Source of the DNA: Nocardiopsis terrae
GTDB lineage: Bacteria > Actinomycetota > Actinomycetes > Streptosporangiales > Streptosporangiaceae
DNA: 64,000 bases
NCBI RefSeq assembly: GCF_014651695.1
Contig: NZ_BMXJ01000003.1
Span: 709,046 to 773,045 of the forward strand
Reading direction: 5' to 3'
Shown: one piece after another, positions 16,285 through 23,889 of the stretch
Position numbering within the stretch: the stretch's first letter is position 1
Layout of the letters: each line of letters opens with the position of its first letter
Position numbers and translations under genes: made by a program
The notes under the pieces: model-generated
Told to the model about the DNA's origin: nothing
What the model saw: the letters and a program-made list of their open reading frames with translations, nothing else
Database searches by the model: none

Positions 16285-17630
16285 CAGATCTCGATCGGGG
16301 TCGGTTCGCGGGTCGCGGCGAGGAAGGCCGAGACGCGTTCGGCGGCCGTGAACGCCGAGGTGACCGCCCCCTCGCTGCACGGGCGCAGCGAGGTCCAGTC
16401 CCCGGCGTAGTCGACGGCCGCAGGGGGGCGGGCGGCGAACGCGGGGCGCGCGGCCAGCGTCCGGGGTTCGGGCAGGGGCAGACCGTGCCGGAAGCGGTGG
16501 GTGAGCGCCCCTCGCACGCGCGCACCCACTCCGGGAAGGATTCGTTCGGCCCTTTCCACCAGACGCCGGACCACCACGTCGTCGGGGGCGTCGAGCAGTT
16601 CCTCCGTTCCCGAGGGGGTGGCGATCAGGGAGACCAGGCCCCGCCCCCGGGGCGCCCGGCCGGGGTGTTTGGCGTGGTCGACGGTGACCACCGCGAGCAG
16701 GGGGTCCCCGGGCACCAGGTGGGCGAAGCCCCGGCGTGCTCCGCGCGGGGACAGCGGTGCGTCCAGCATCAGGGACAGCCGGAGCATCGGCGCGTACCCG
16801 CAGGAGGTCAGGTACTCGCGTTCGGCCGGGGGCGCCCCGGGGTGGAGGCGGGCGGCGACGGGGGCGGGTACGGCCAGGACGGCCGACCGGGCGGTGAGTG
16901 CCCCTCTGGGCGAGTCCAGGCGCACCCCGCCGGGGCCGGGGTCCACCCCGGTGACCGGGTGGTCGGTGCGCACGTCGAGCCGGGCCGCCAGCGCCCGGGT
17001 GAGGGTGTCCATCCCGTCCCGGTAGGTGCGCCAGGTCGCGGTGCTGCCGGAGGCGACGAGGTGGGCGGCGAAGGGCGCGGCGGCGGCGCGTTCCACCGGC
17101 CACCCGAAGAACCCGGAGGCCAGCGGGCCCAGCAGGCGTTCGCGCAGGTGCGGGTGGTGGTGCTGCAGGAGGTCGGCGACGGTCCGTTCGGGGAGCGCGG
17201 CCCGCTCGGGCCGGTCGGGGTCCAGCCCGGCCCTGCCCAGCCGCAGTTGCAGGCGTGCCAGGTCCAGGCGGGCGCGCAGGGGCAGGCCCATGCCGGTGAG
17301 CAGGCCCAGGGGGCGGCCGGCGTGCGGGCGGGACCGCCCCTGCCACCACACCGACAGGGCCTCGCGTACCAGGGGGACCGCCCGCGGGTCGGCGTCCAGG
17401 CCCACGGCTCGGATGAGCCGCCAGGTGGCCGGGTAGGCGTCCGCGGACGGGAGCATCTCCGCTCCGGTGTCGACGAGGTGGCCGTCCGTGCGCAGTGTGC
17501 GCATCCGCCCGCCCACGGCGTCGGCGGCCTCCAGGACCCGCACGGTGTGCCCGGCGGCGGCCAGCAGGTGCGCGGTGGCGAGCCCGGCGGGTCCGGCGCC
17601 GACCACCGCCACGTCGACGGGGGCGCTCAC
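16284..17630 (-). CDS. FAD-dependent amine-oxidase/phytoene-desaturase-like oxidoreductase
   Basis: A 448-residue flavoprotein. The N-terminal Rossmann motif VAVVGAGPAGLATAHLLAAAG is followed by VLEAADAVGGRMRT, the FAD-binding pattern of the amine oxidase/protoporphyrinogen oxidase/carotenoid desaturase group. The C-terminal YAGDWTSLRPCSEGAVTSA matches the second FAD contact. It starts with GTG 17630 overlapping the ubiA stop (GTGA). It probably oxidises or desaturates a prenylated or acyl intermediate; the family alone does not fix the substrate. Confidence 0.8.
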   Translation of the reverse strand: MSAPVDVAVVGAGPAGLATAHLLAAAGHTVRVLEAADAVGGRMRTLRTDGHLVDTGAEMLPSADAYPATWRLIRAVGLDADPRAVPLVREALSVWWQGRSRPHAGRPLGLLTGMGLPLRARLDLARLQLRLGRAGLDPDRPERAALPERTVADLLQHHHPHLRERLLGPLASGFFGWPVERAAAAPFAAHLVASGSTATWRTYRDGMDTLTRALAARLDVRTDHPVTGVDPGPGGVRLDSPRGALTARSAVLAVPAPVAARLHPGAPPAEREYLTSCGYAPMLRLSLMLDAPLSPRGARRGFAHLVPGDPLLAVVTVDHAKHPGRAPRGRGLVSLIATPSGTEELLDAPDDVVVRRLVERAERILPGVGARVRGALTHRFRHGLPLPEPRTLAARPAFAARPPAAVDYAGDWTSLRPCSEGAVTSAFTAAERVSAFLAATREPTPIEI

Positions 17631-18613
17631 ACCGACATCCCGGGCAGGAACGGGACGAGCAGGTTGGCGCCGATGAGCAGCACCACCGTGACCCGGTGGG
17701 TGTGGATGGCCATGCGGCGGGCGCGCAGGATGTCGCCGCGGACGAACCCGATGAACAGTTGGGCCGCGCGCAGGGCGATGACGGGCAGCAGGACGACAGG
17801 GAACCACCACGGGGCGACACCGACCAGGTGCGAACCGGTGACCAGCAGGGTCTCCGCCGCGGTGAGCGCGACGATGAAGGCCGTGTTGGTGCGGGACGAG
17901 ACCTGCGCGGCGACGGTGATCCGCCCGGCGGACCGGTCCCCGTCGGCGTCGTTGGTGTTGGAGTACAGGCCGAAGATCATCGGGCCGCCCCCGAAGATCA
18001 GCGCCTGGACGACGACGAACCCGTCGACCTGCCCGACGAGCAGCCCGTAGGGGACCAGGACCCAGCCGACACCCAGTCCGATGAGGAAGAGTTCCTGGAA
18101 CCCCCGGTAGCTGATCTTCAGCCCCCAGGAGTACTGGACGGACGCGACCAGGCACAGCGCCGCGCCGGCCACGGCCCACAGCGGCCGGTGCGGGGCCAGT
18201 GCCACCACCAGGGCCCACAGCAGCACGCTCGCGGTGGTCGCCGCACGCCCGAAGTTCAGCGCCTGGGGCTCGGTGAGGGTGCCCGCGACCAGGGGTTTGC
18301 GGGCGAGCCTGCGCCGGGCCGCGTCGGAGCCGTAGTTCGCGGCGTCGGAGCCGTCCCGGTACCCGGTGACGTCGTCGAAGGCGACCATCGCGGCCACCAC
18401 GGCGATCTCGGCGACCAGGACCAACAGCAGGAAGCCGAGGTTCTGGACGCGCAGCCCCAGCAGGGGCAGGGTCATGGCGAAGACCAGCGGCAGGCCGATG
18501 TAGTAGTCGACGATGTCGAGCTTGGCCAGCCGGGCGTAGGCGCCGAGGGTGGGGCGCGGTGCGGCCGCCGGCGGACTCGGTGCTGCCGGGGGTGCGGTCA
18601 GGTGGTCGGTCAT
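17627..18613 (-). CDS. UbiA-superfamily prenyltransferase
   Basis: A 328-residue membrane protein with about eight helices. Both Asp-rich motifs for Mg-diphosphate are present: FDDVTGYRDGSD near residue 80 and NTNDADGDRSAGR near 225. UbiA enzymes transfer a prenyl group from an isoprenyl diphosphate to an aromatic or other nucleophile in the membrane. The Pro/Ala-rich N-terminus runs straight into the end of the IscB element, so ATG 18613 has no ribosome-binding site; a TTG at 18646 inside the element is an alternative. It was probably coupled to the DegT gene before insertion. Confidence 0.85.
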   Translation of the reverse strand: MTDHLTAPPAAPSPPAAAPRPTLGAYARLAKLDIVDYYIGLPLVFAMTLPLLGLRVQNLGFLLLVLVAEIAVVAAMVAFDDVTGYRDGSDAANYGSDAARRRLARKPLVAGTLTEPQALNFGRAATTASVLLWALVVALAPHRPLWAVAGAALCLVASVQYSWGLKISYRGFQELFLIGLGVGWVLVPYGLLVGQVDGFVVVQALIFGGGPMIFGLYSNTNDADGDRSAGRITVAAQVSSRTNTAFIVALTAAETLLVTGSHLVGVAPWWFPVVLLPVIALRAAQLFIGFVRGDILRARRMAIHTHRVTVVLLIGANLLVPFLPGMSV

Positions 18614-18633
18614 CGATTTTTTGGGCGTGGAAA

Positions 18634-18653
18634 CCCGGCCCTTCAAGGCCGGG
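18634..18653 (-). repeat. right-end hairpin of the IscB element
   Basis: CCCGGCC (18634-18640) and GGCCGGG (18647-18653) form a perfect 7-bp stem with a six-base loop that holds the iscB TGA. Subterminal hairpins like this are the recognition sites of IS200/IS605 TnpA. On the transcript it could also act as a terminator. Confidence 0.7.
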
Positions 18654-20198
18654 AGGAAACGCCCTCCTCCTTCCAGGTGTAGGCATAGCCGTCCGCCCGC
18701 TGGAGCAGACGCACATGCCTGTGGTTGACGCCCTGGACAGTGCCCTGGACGGTGGTGATGTTGAAGCTGCCCGAGGCGCGTACCGCGACCCGCCCGGTGT
18801 GCGTGCCCGCCTTCTTGCCCCTGGGCACCACGGCCCGCACCAGATCACCGGTGGCGAAGGAGAAGAAGTGTTTGGTGCGGGGCAGACGCAGCCGGGGGAA
18901 TCCGTGCTTGTCGGTGCGGGTGCGTGCGTAGGAGCCCCGGCCCGCGCACCCGGCGACCAGTACCCGGTCCACGGTCTGGGTGACGGCCCGATCTTGCCGA
19001 CGGCCAGGGCGTCCAGGGTGTGGGTCTTGGGCAGCAGGTTGCGGGTGCGGTTGAACTTGGTGCGCCCACCCGAGGCAACATGGGTGGGCAGGGACCGGTC
19101 CAACGCGCGCCAGAGCGCCCACCGGGTGGACTGCGCAGCAGCCGCATCCCGTAGCGGGGCTTTTGCCCTGGCCAGGACCCGGGCCAGGGTGCGTTTGCTG
19201 GTCACGAACTCTTCGACGGGCCGGCCCGCTTTGGCCTGGTTGCAGGGCACACACGCCAGCACCAGGTTCGACACCCGATCCGACCCGCCCCGTGAGCGGG
19301 GATACACGTGGTCGATGTTCAACGGCACGTTCACAGTCCCGCAGTACACACAGGCCCGGTCGAACTTAGCCAGCAGATACTCACGCACCTCGAACCCGGC
19401 CAGAGTCCCCTGCTGGTACTCCACCCCCTCCAACGGCTTCCCGGCGGACAGGGCATGGGTGTCGAAGGCGACCCGCTCCACGTGTACCGCATTGACCGGC
19501 GCCCACCGACACAGCCGCTCCACCCACGAAAGGGTGGTGTCCACCCGGTGCCGTAGCGAGGGTGCCAACCACCCTCGGGGGCGGGTGCGGTTGGAGAACC
19601 GGGGCGTGCGGTGGCGCAGGTTCGCGCTCCGGCGCCGCCGCCGGTAGGCGGACCTCTGGTCGAGTTTCTTACGGATAGCTGCGCCCCGGTGGTTGAGCTG
19701 GATGCTGTACCGGCCCCGGCGCTCCTCCGCTTGGTGGGTGAACAGGGCGATGCCGGTGTGTTTGCTTCCGGGGTCGATCCCGACCTGGACACCGTCCACC
19801 TCGGACTCCGCGGCGGTGCGGTCGGTGAGGCGGATGGTGAAAGGGGTGTGCCGGGCCACCACCGCGCGCCCTTTGGTCAGGAGCTTGCGGGCCCGGGCGG
19901 GCGGGCACGGCTGTAGCGGGACACCGTTCTTGTCCAGGACGAACGCATACAGTGCGGTGTTCTTGGTGTGGGCCTCACGGCCCCGCTCCCCAACAGGGTT
20001 GGGGGTGACGCCACCGGCACCAGGTGAGGTGCTGGTGGTCTCCCCTCGCACAGGGTCCGCGCCGGGTACCGCCTGGCGGCGGTCTCGGAGTCCCGTTTCG
20101 TGCCCGATCCGGGGCTTGTCTGCTGACTCCGATTCCAGAGCCACCTGCTGAGGAAGCACAGGTGGGTGGGTCTGCTGTCCTACGCGGAACGTAGCCAT
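18643..20198 (-). pseudogene. iscB: RNA-guided nuclease IscB, one frameshift
   Basis: Translation from ATG 20198 (GGAGG eight bases upstream) gives an IscB. It has a PLMP-like start (FVLDKNGVPLQPCPPARARKLL, residues 87-108), RuvC-I VGIDPGSKHTG (Asp142), bridge RRRRRSANLRHR, RuvC-II VHVERVAFD (Glu241), an HNH core (CVYC at 283, IDH at 295-297, CVPC at 316) and RuvC-III KTHTLDALAVG (His393, Asp396). Just after residue 404, near 18986, the reading changes frame. The C-terminal TAM-contact domain (RGSYARTRTDKHGFPR, GTHTGRVAVRASGSFN, LLQRADGYAYTW) continues in the next frame to TGA 18643. A single added base would restore about 519 residues. The first 85 residues overlap the omega-RNA region. Confidence 0.85.
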
Positions 20199-20285
20199 CA
20201 AGGTCACCTCCTCGGTGATGGCTGGTGCTGGTAAAGGCGGCCCTCAACCACAGGGGTTGAAAGCCCGGGCCCTCAGACCCGAGAT
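19985..20285 (-). ncRNA. candidate omega-RNA of IscB
   Basis: IscB uses a guide RNA encoded just upstream of its gene. This stretch carries closely spaced stems: CCCCAAC-AGG-GTTGGGG (19988-20004), CACCAG/CTGGTG (20018-20037), ACCGCC-TGGC-GGCGGT (20068-20083) and TCAACC/GGTTGA (20244-20260). The guide would be the 5' end, read from flanking DNA outside the left end, here the tail of the DegT gene near 20270-20300. Boundaries are approximate. Confidence 0.55.
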
Positions 20286-20289
20286 CCCT

Positions 20290-21435
20290 TTACGGTTGCC
20301 TCCCAAGGGCGAACGCGCGAACCACCGCGGCCACGTGCTCGACGTGGGCGTCGGTCAGGTGCGGGTACAGGGGCAGGGAGATGTTGCGGCGCGCCGCGTC
20401 CCGTGCCCGGGGCCAGTGGCCGTCGGACCGGGCGTGCGGGGCGAAGGCGGGCTGTTCGGGCAGGATCCTGGGGTAGTAGACGTGGGTGTCGATCCCCTCC
20501 GCCGCCAGGTGGTCGCGCAGCCCGTCGCGGTCCTCGCACAGGAGCGTGTACACGTAGGGGAAGCGGCCGTCCCCGCCCGCGGGCGGCGCGACGATCCCCG
20601 CGTCGGCCAGGTCGCGGAACTGTTCGGAGTAGTAGGAGCAGATCGCTGCACGGCGGGCGAGGCGCTCCTCCAGTCCGGCCAGGCGGTGCAGTTGGAAGGC
20701 GGCCATCACCTCGTCGAAGCGGCTGTTGTGGCCGACGCGGTGGTGGAGGAACCTGTTGCGTCCGTCCTGGCCGTGGTTGCGCAGCATCCGCACCCGGTCG
20801 GCGAGCCCGGTGTCCTCGGACAGGGCCACGCCGCCCTCTCCGGGCATGCCGAAGGTCTTGACCTGGACGAAGGAGTACACCCCGGCGTCGCCCCACAGCC
20901 CGGCGGGGCGGCCCCGGAGTACGCCTCCCTGGGCCAGCGCCGCGTCCTCGACGAGCCGTACGCCCGCCTGGTCGGCCAGGGCGCGCAGGCGCGGCATGTC
21001 GGCCATGACGGAGAACATGTGGGCGGGCATCAGCACCCGGGTCCGGTCGCTGACCAGTGTCCGGGCGTGCTCGGGGTCCATGGTCATCGTCTGCGGGACG
21101 ATGTCGGCGAACACCGGGGTGGCGCCCAGGGACAGGACGGTGCTCGCCAGGGGCGCGCACCCGAAGGCGGGGACGATCACCTCCTGGCCGGGGCCCAGGT
21201 CCAGGGCCGCCAGAACCAGGGTGAGCGCGGAGGTCCCGCTGGAGCAGGCCACCGCCTCGCCCGCGCCCAGGCGGGCGCGTATCGCCTCCTCGAACCGGGC
21301 CGTGCGCCGTCCCAGGATGAACTTCTGTTCGGGGTCGGTGCCGACCTCGTACAGGGCGTCCAGCAGGGTCTCGCGGTCGCCGTCGAACAGGTCGGGCGGG
21401 AAGAACGGGATGGCCCGTTCCGTGGTCACGGTCAC
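20290..21435 (-). CDS. DegT/DnrJ/EryC1-family aminotransferase (first)
   Basis: A 381-residue PLP enzyme of the sugar-aminotransferase family. It has ACSSGTSALTLVLAAL (PLP phosphate), GQEVIVPAFGCAPLAS, LVEDAALAQGG and the Schiff-base Lys in FVQVKTFGMPGEGG. The family aminates keto-sugars, keto-cyclitols and similar carbonyls. It begins with GTG 21435, overlapping the stop of the second DegT gene (GTGA). It ends with TAA at 20290, rare among its neighbours, immediately before the IscB element. Two unlike DegT genes in tandem suggest two amination steps or a heterodimer. Confidence 0.85.
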   Translation of the reverse strand: MTVTTERAIPFFPPDLFDGDRETLLDALYEVGTDPEQKFILGRRTARFEEAIRARLGAGEAVACSSGTSALTLVLAALDLGPGQEVIVPAFGCAPLASTVLSLGATPVFADIVPQTMTMDPEHARTLVSDRTRVLMPAHMFSVMADMPRLRALADQAGVRLVEDAALAQGGVLRGRPAGLWGDAGVYSFVQVKTFGMPGEGGVALSEDTGLADRVRMLRNHGQDGRNRFLHHRVGHNSRFDEVMAAFQLHRLAGLEERLARRAAICSYYSEQFRDLADAGIVAPPAGGDGRFPYVYTLLCEDRDGLRDHLAAEGIDTHVYYPRILPEQPAFAPHARSDGHWPRARDAARRNISLPLYPHLTDAHVEHVAAVVRAFALGRQP

Positions 21436-22637
21436 CTGGTCCCCCCGGTGAGGAAGCGTTCGATCTCGTCGCAGACCCGGTCGACCTGTTCCGGTTCCAG
21501 GTCGGGGTAGAGCGGCAGCGCCACGGCCGAGCGGCACACCGCCTCGGCCCGGGGCAGGTCGCCCGGCCGGTGGCCCAGGTGGGCGAAGCACGGCTGCAGG
21601 TGCAGCGGGCGCGGGTAGTAGACCTCGGTGCCGATGCCCGCGGCGGTCAGGTGGGCCACCAGTCCGTCGCGGTCGTCCACCTCGACGAGGTGGACGTAGA
21701 CCACCCGGTCCTCTCCGGGGCGGGGGGCGGTACCGCCCGGCACCGCGCGTACCCCGGGCAGGTCGCTCAGCCGTTCGTCGTAGCGGCGCGACAGGGCGGC
21801 CCGGCGTTCGATGTCGGCGTCCAGCCGGGTGAGCTTGGCCAGCAGCACCGCGGCCTGGATGTCGTCCATCTTGCTGTTGCACCCGGTGACGGCAGTGGGG
21901 TTGGAGATGCCGGGGAAGGCGGCCAGGGTGCGCCCGGATCGGCCGTGGTGGCGCAGCATCCGCGCGGTCTCCGCGATGGTGTCGTCGTCGGTGAGGACCG
22001 CCCCGGCGTCACCGACGGCCCCCAGCGTCTTGGCCGGGAAGAAGGAGAGCACGCCTCCGGTGCTGAGCAGCCCGGCGTGTGTTCCGCCCGAACGCATGCC
22101 GATGGCCTCCGCGCTGTCCTCCAGCACGGTCAGCCCGTGCGCGCGGGCGAGCCGGTTCACGCCCTCCATGTCGGCGAGCCGGTCGAAGAGGTGGACCGGC
22201 ATGATCATGCGGGTGCGCTCGGTGAGGGCCCGTGCCGCCGAGGCCGGGTCGATGCCGTACCCGTGCTCCTCGATGTCGGCGAAGACGGGGACTCCGCCGG
22301 CGTGCACGACGGCGGTGGCGGTGGCGACGAAGGTGTAGGCGGGGACGATCACCTCGTCCCCGGGGCGCAGCCCTGCGGCGCGCAGCAGCAGAACGAGGGC
22401 GTCGGTCCCGGAGTTGACGCCGACGACGTGTCGGGCCCCGGTGTGGTGTTCCAGCGCGCGTTCGAGTTCGGCGACCGTGGCGCCGTGGGAGAACTTACCG
22501 TCGTCCATGACACGGACGCAGTTCTCCCTGATCTCCTCCCACAGTCTTCGAAAGGTCTTCGACTGGTCGAAGAAGGGGACTCCCGGTCCGCGTGTACTAT
22601 GCTCTTCAAAATCCTGGGAGGAAAGAACTGAATTCAC
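21432..22637 (-). CDS. DegT/DnrJ/EryC1-family aminotransferase (second)
   Basis: A 401-residue PLP enzyme and the more canonical of the pair: VPFFDQSKTF at the start of the fold, GVNSGTDALVLLLRA, DEVIVPAYTFVATA, VLEDSAEAIG, and the Schiff-base Lys in FFPAKTLGAVGDAG. The closest functional types are dTDP-3-keto- or 4-keto-sugar aminotransferases. GTG 22637 is the first possible start; only a weak GGGA precedes it, and the family fold begins about 19 residues later, so the N-terminus is uncertain. It lies just downstream of the EF-hand gene and its terminator-like hairpin. Confidence 0.85.
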   Translation of the reverse strand: MNSVLSSQDFEEHSTRGPGVPFFDQSKTFRRLWEEIRENCVRVMDDGKFSHGATVAELERALEHHTGARHVVGVNSGTDALVLLLRAAGLRPGDEVIVPAYTFVATATAVVHAGGVPVFADIEEHGYGIDPASAARALTERTRMIMPVHLFDRLADMEGVNRLARAHGLTVLEDSAEAIGMRSGGTHAGLLSTGGVLSFFPAKTLGAVGDAGAVLTDDDTIAETARMLRHHGRSGRTLAAFPGISNPTAVTGCNSKMDDIQAAVLLAKLTRLDADIERRAALSRRYDERLSDLPGVRAVPGGTAPRPGEDRVVYVHLVEVDDRDGLVAHLTAAGIGTEVYYPRPLHLQPCFAHLGHRPGDLPRAEAVCRSAVALPLYPDLEPEQVDRVCDEIERFLTGGTR

Positions 22638-22679
22638 TTTTCCCGCTTCGCGGAGAATGGTTGGGGGTTCGGGGGCGGG

Positions 22680-22709
22680 GGTTCGGCCACGAGGGTTCGT
22701 GGCCGAACC
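22680..22709 (-). terminator. strong hairpin after the EF-hand gene
   Basis: A perfect 13-bp inverted repeat (GGTTCGGCCACGA, 22680-22692; its complement 22697-22709) with a GGGT loop begins 23 bases past the EF-hand stop. There is no T-run. A terminator or partial terminator between the EF-hand gene and the DegT genes is the natural reading. Confidence 0.65.
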
Positions 22710-22731
22710 GGGACTCTGGCTCCGGGGGAGG

Positions 22732-23259
22732 TCAGACGCCGAGCAGGGGGATGTCGTTCTTGCCGAGGTGGTAGTCGCGCACGGCAGCCACCAGTTCGGC
22801 GGTGGACAGGTTGCCGCTGCCGTCGGTGTCGATGTCGGTGAAGGCGCTGTCGGCCTGTGCGCCGCTCAGACCGATGGAAGCGAACCACTTCTCCATCTCG
22901 GTCCGGCTGATCTCGCCGTCACCGTCGACGTCCAGGACATCGACGATGGCCTGGATCGTCGGCTGGACGACCCGGGCGAAACCGGCGTCACCCTTGCTGA
23001 CGATCTCCTGCATGGCGACCTCGGTGAACTGCTCCTTGCTCATGCGGTCGGTGTTGGCCGCGTTCGCCAGAAGGTCGAACATGCCCAGGTAGGCCGCCCG
23101 GAGCTCCGCACCCTTGGGGCTGTCCTGGGCACCGAACCGGTTGATGATGTCGTCGGCCTCGGCCTCGAAGTCCGAGCGCTCGATCACGCCGTTGCCGTCG
23201 TTGTCCCACAGGCGGAAACGCTCTTCGAGGCGCTCACTGGACTTGGTGGCAGTCGTCAT
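22732..23259 (-). CDS. EF-hand calcium-binding protein (calerythrin-like)
   Basis: A 175-residue soluble protein with EF-hand loops DNDGNGVIERSDF (about residue 18), DVDGDGEISRTEM (about 113) and DTDGSGNLSTAEL (about 147), plus a degenerate second hand. This is the layout of bacterial calerythrin and eukaryotic sarcoplasmic Ca-binding proteins. ATG 23259 is preceded by GGAGG. It has its own AT-rich upstream region and a hairpin behind it, so it is probably a separate transcript within the cluster. Role unknown: calcium buffer or sensor. It is not an obvious biosynthetic enzyme. Confidence 0.9.
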   Translation of the reverse strand: MTTATKSSERLEERFRLWDNDGNGVIERSDFEAEADDIINRFGAQDSPKGAELRAAYLGMFDLLANAANTDRMSKEQFTEVAMQEIVSKGDAGFARVVQPTIQAIVDVLDVDGDGEISRTEMEKWFASIGLSGAQADSAFTDIDTDGSGNLSTAELVAAVRDYHLGKNDIPLLGV

Positions 23260-23418
23260 AGGATATCCTCCACAAAAAATCACGGAAAGTGGCAACAAAA
23301 CATCGGGGAAAGAAGCCCCAGGAGGGCCGGGTGATCACCTCGGCGTCGCCAATAGATTACCCCACCGGACAACTCTTCAAAAGCCAGAGCAAAGAGAATT
23401 CCCCACCCTATTGAATTT
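23260..23418. promoter_or_regulatory. AT-rich intergenic region before the EF-hand gene
   Basis: This 159-bp gap is much more AT-rich than the window (runs such as CAAAAAATC and TTGAATTTTTATATC) and most likely carries the EF-hand promoter on the minus strand. No clear -35/-10 pair could be chosen by eye. It follows a gene that ends in TAA. Confidence 0.4.
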
Positions 23419-23889
23419 TTATATCGGACATTTGCGAGAATTCATGGAGGATTGCGCGAAAGGGTGGCCCGCCGTGTCCAGCGGTACCCCCTGGCGGAAC
23501 ACGACCGGCTCACCCGGTGACAGCTCCAGATCGCTCCCGGTCGGCACCGGATCGGCGTGCACCAACACGTTGTAGTGGTTGGGCGCGTGGCACGCGTCGA
23601 ACCCCAGGACCACGCCCACCCGGCGGGAGCCGATCCACACCTCGTCGCCCCGGTCCACGACCCCCGCACGGATGACCTCGGCGAAGCCCAGGAACCCCAC
23701 CCGGTCGATCCTGGAACCCGCGGCGGTCCCGGTGTGGTCGGTCGCCACCAGCTCATGGACCTCACCCGCGCGCACGCACCGGCTCGCGAACGGCTCCAAC
23801 CGCATCCCCCGCTCGTCCCTGCGGTGCACCAGCACCTTGACCAGGTCAGCGGTCACCTCTCGTTTGGGCCCGTCCTCGTACGGGTTCAC
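23419..23889 (-). CDS. conserved-looking protein of unknown function
   Basis: A 156-residue soluble protein that I do not recognise with confidence. It has a Lys/Arg-rich start (VKVLVHRRDERGMRLEP), then motifs that look conserved: VGFLGFAEVI, GDEVWIGSRRVGVVLGFD, and HAPNHYNVLV with two His. A small beta-barrel is plausible. It begins with GTG 23889 overlapping the Gfo/Idh stop (GTGA) and ends the six-gene unit that starts at 29094. The linkage suggests a role in the same pathway. Confidence 0.7.
   Translation of the reverse strand: MNPYEDGPKREVTADLVKVLVHRRDERGMRLEPFASRCVRAGEVHELVATDHTGTAAGSRIDRVGFLGFAEVIRAGVVDRGDEVWIGSRRVGVVLGFDACHAPNHYNVLVHADPVPTGSDLELSPGEPVVFRQGVPLDTAGHPFAQSSMNSRKCPI

Larger units (their letters stand above)
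18620..20280 (-). mobile_element. IscB-carrying IS200/IS605-type element
   Basis: A compact element with only an iscB gene and no tnpA, so it is not self-mobile. Ends are inferred from structure: a right-end hairpin CCCGGCC-CTTCAA-GGCCGGG at 18634-18653 that contains the iscB stop codon, and a left-end hairpin TCAACC-ACAGG-GGTTGA at 20244-20260. No target duplication is expected for this family. It sits between the stop codon of a DegT gene (20290) and the start of ubiA (18613), splitting what looks like one operon. Exact ends need an empty-site comparison. Confidence 0.75.

Noticed and set aside
16284..20207. One uninterrupted minus-strand frame that would give a protein of about 1300 residues joining iscB to the FAD oxidoreductase.
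   Set aside because: It runs through ubiA in the wrong frame and through the iscB frameshift. High GC simply removes stop codons; the genes inside have their own starts and family boundaries.
18634..20285. CRISPR-like array near the IscB gene.
   Set aside because: The hairpins differ in sequence and spacing; there are no equal-length spacers. They fit an omega-RNA and IS ends.
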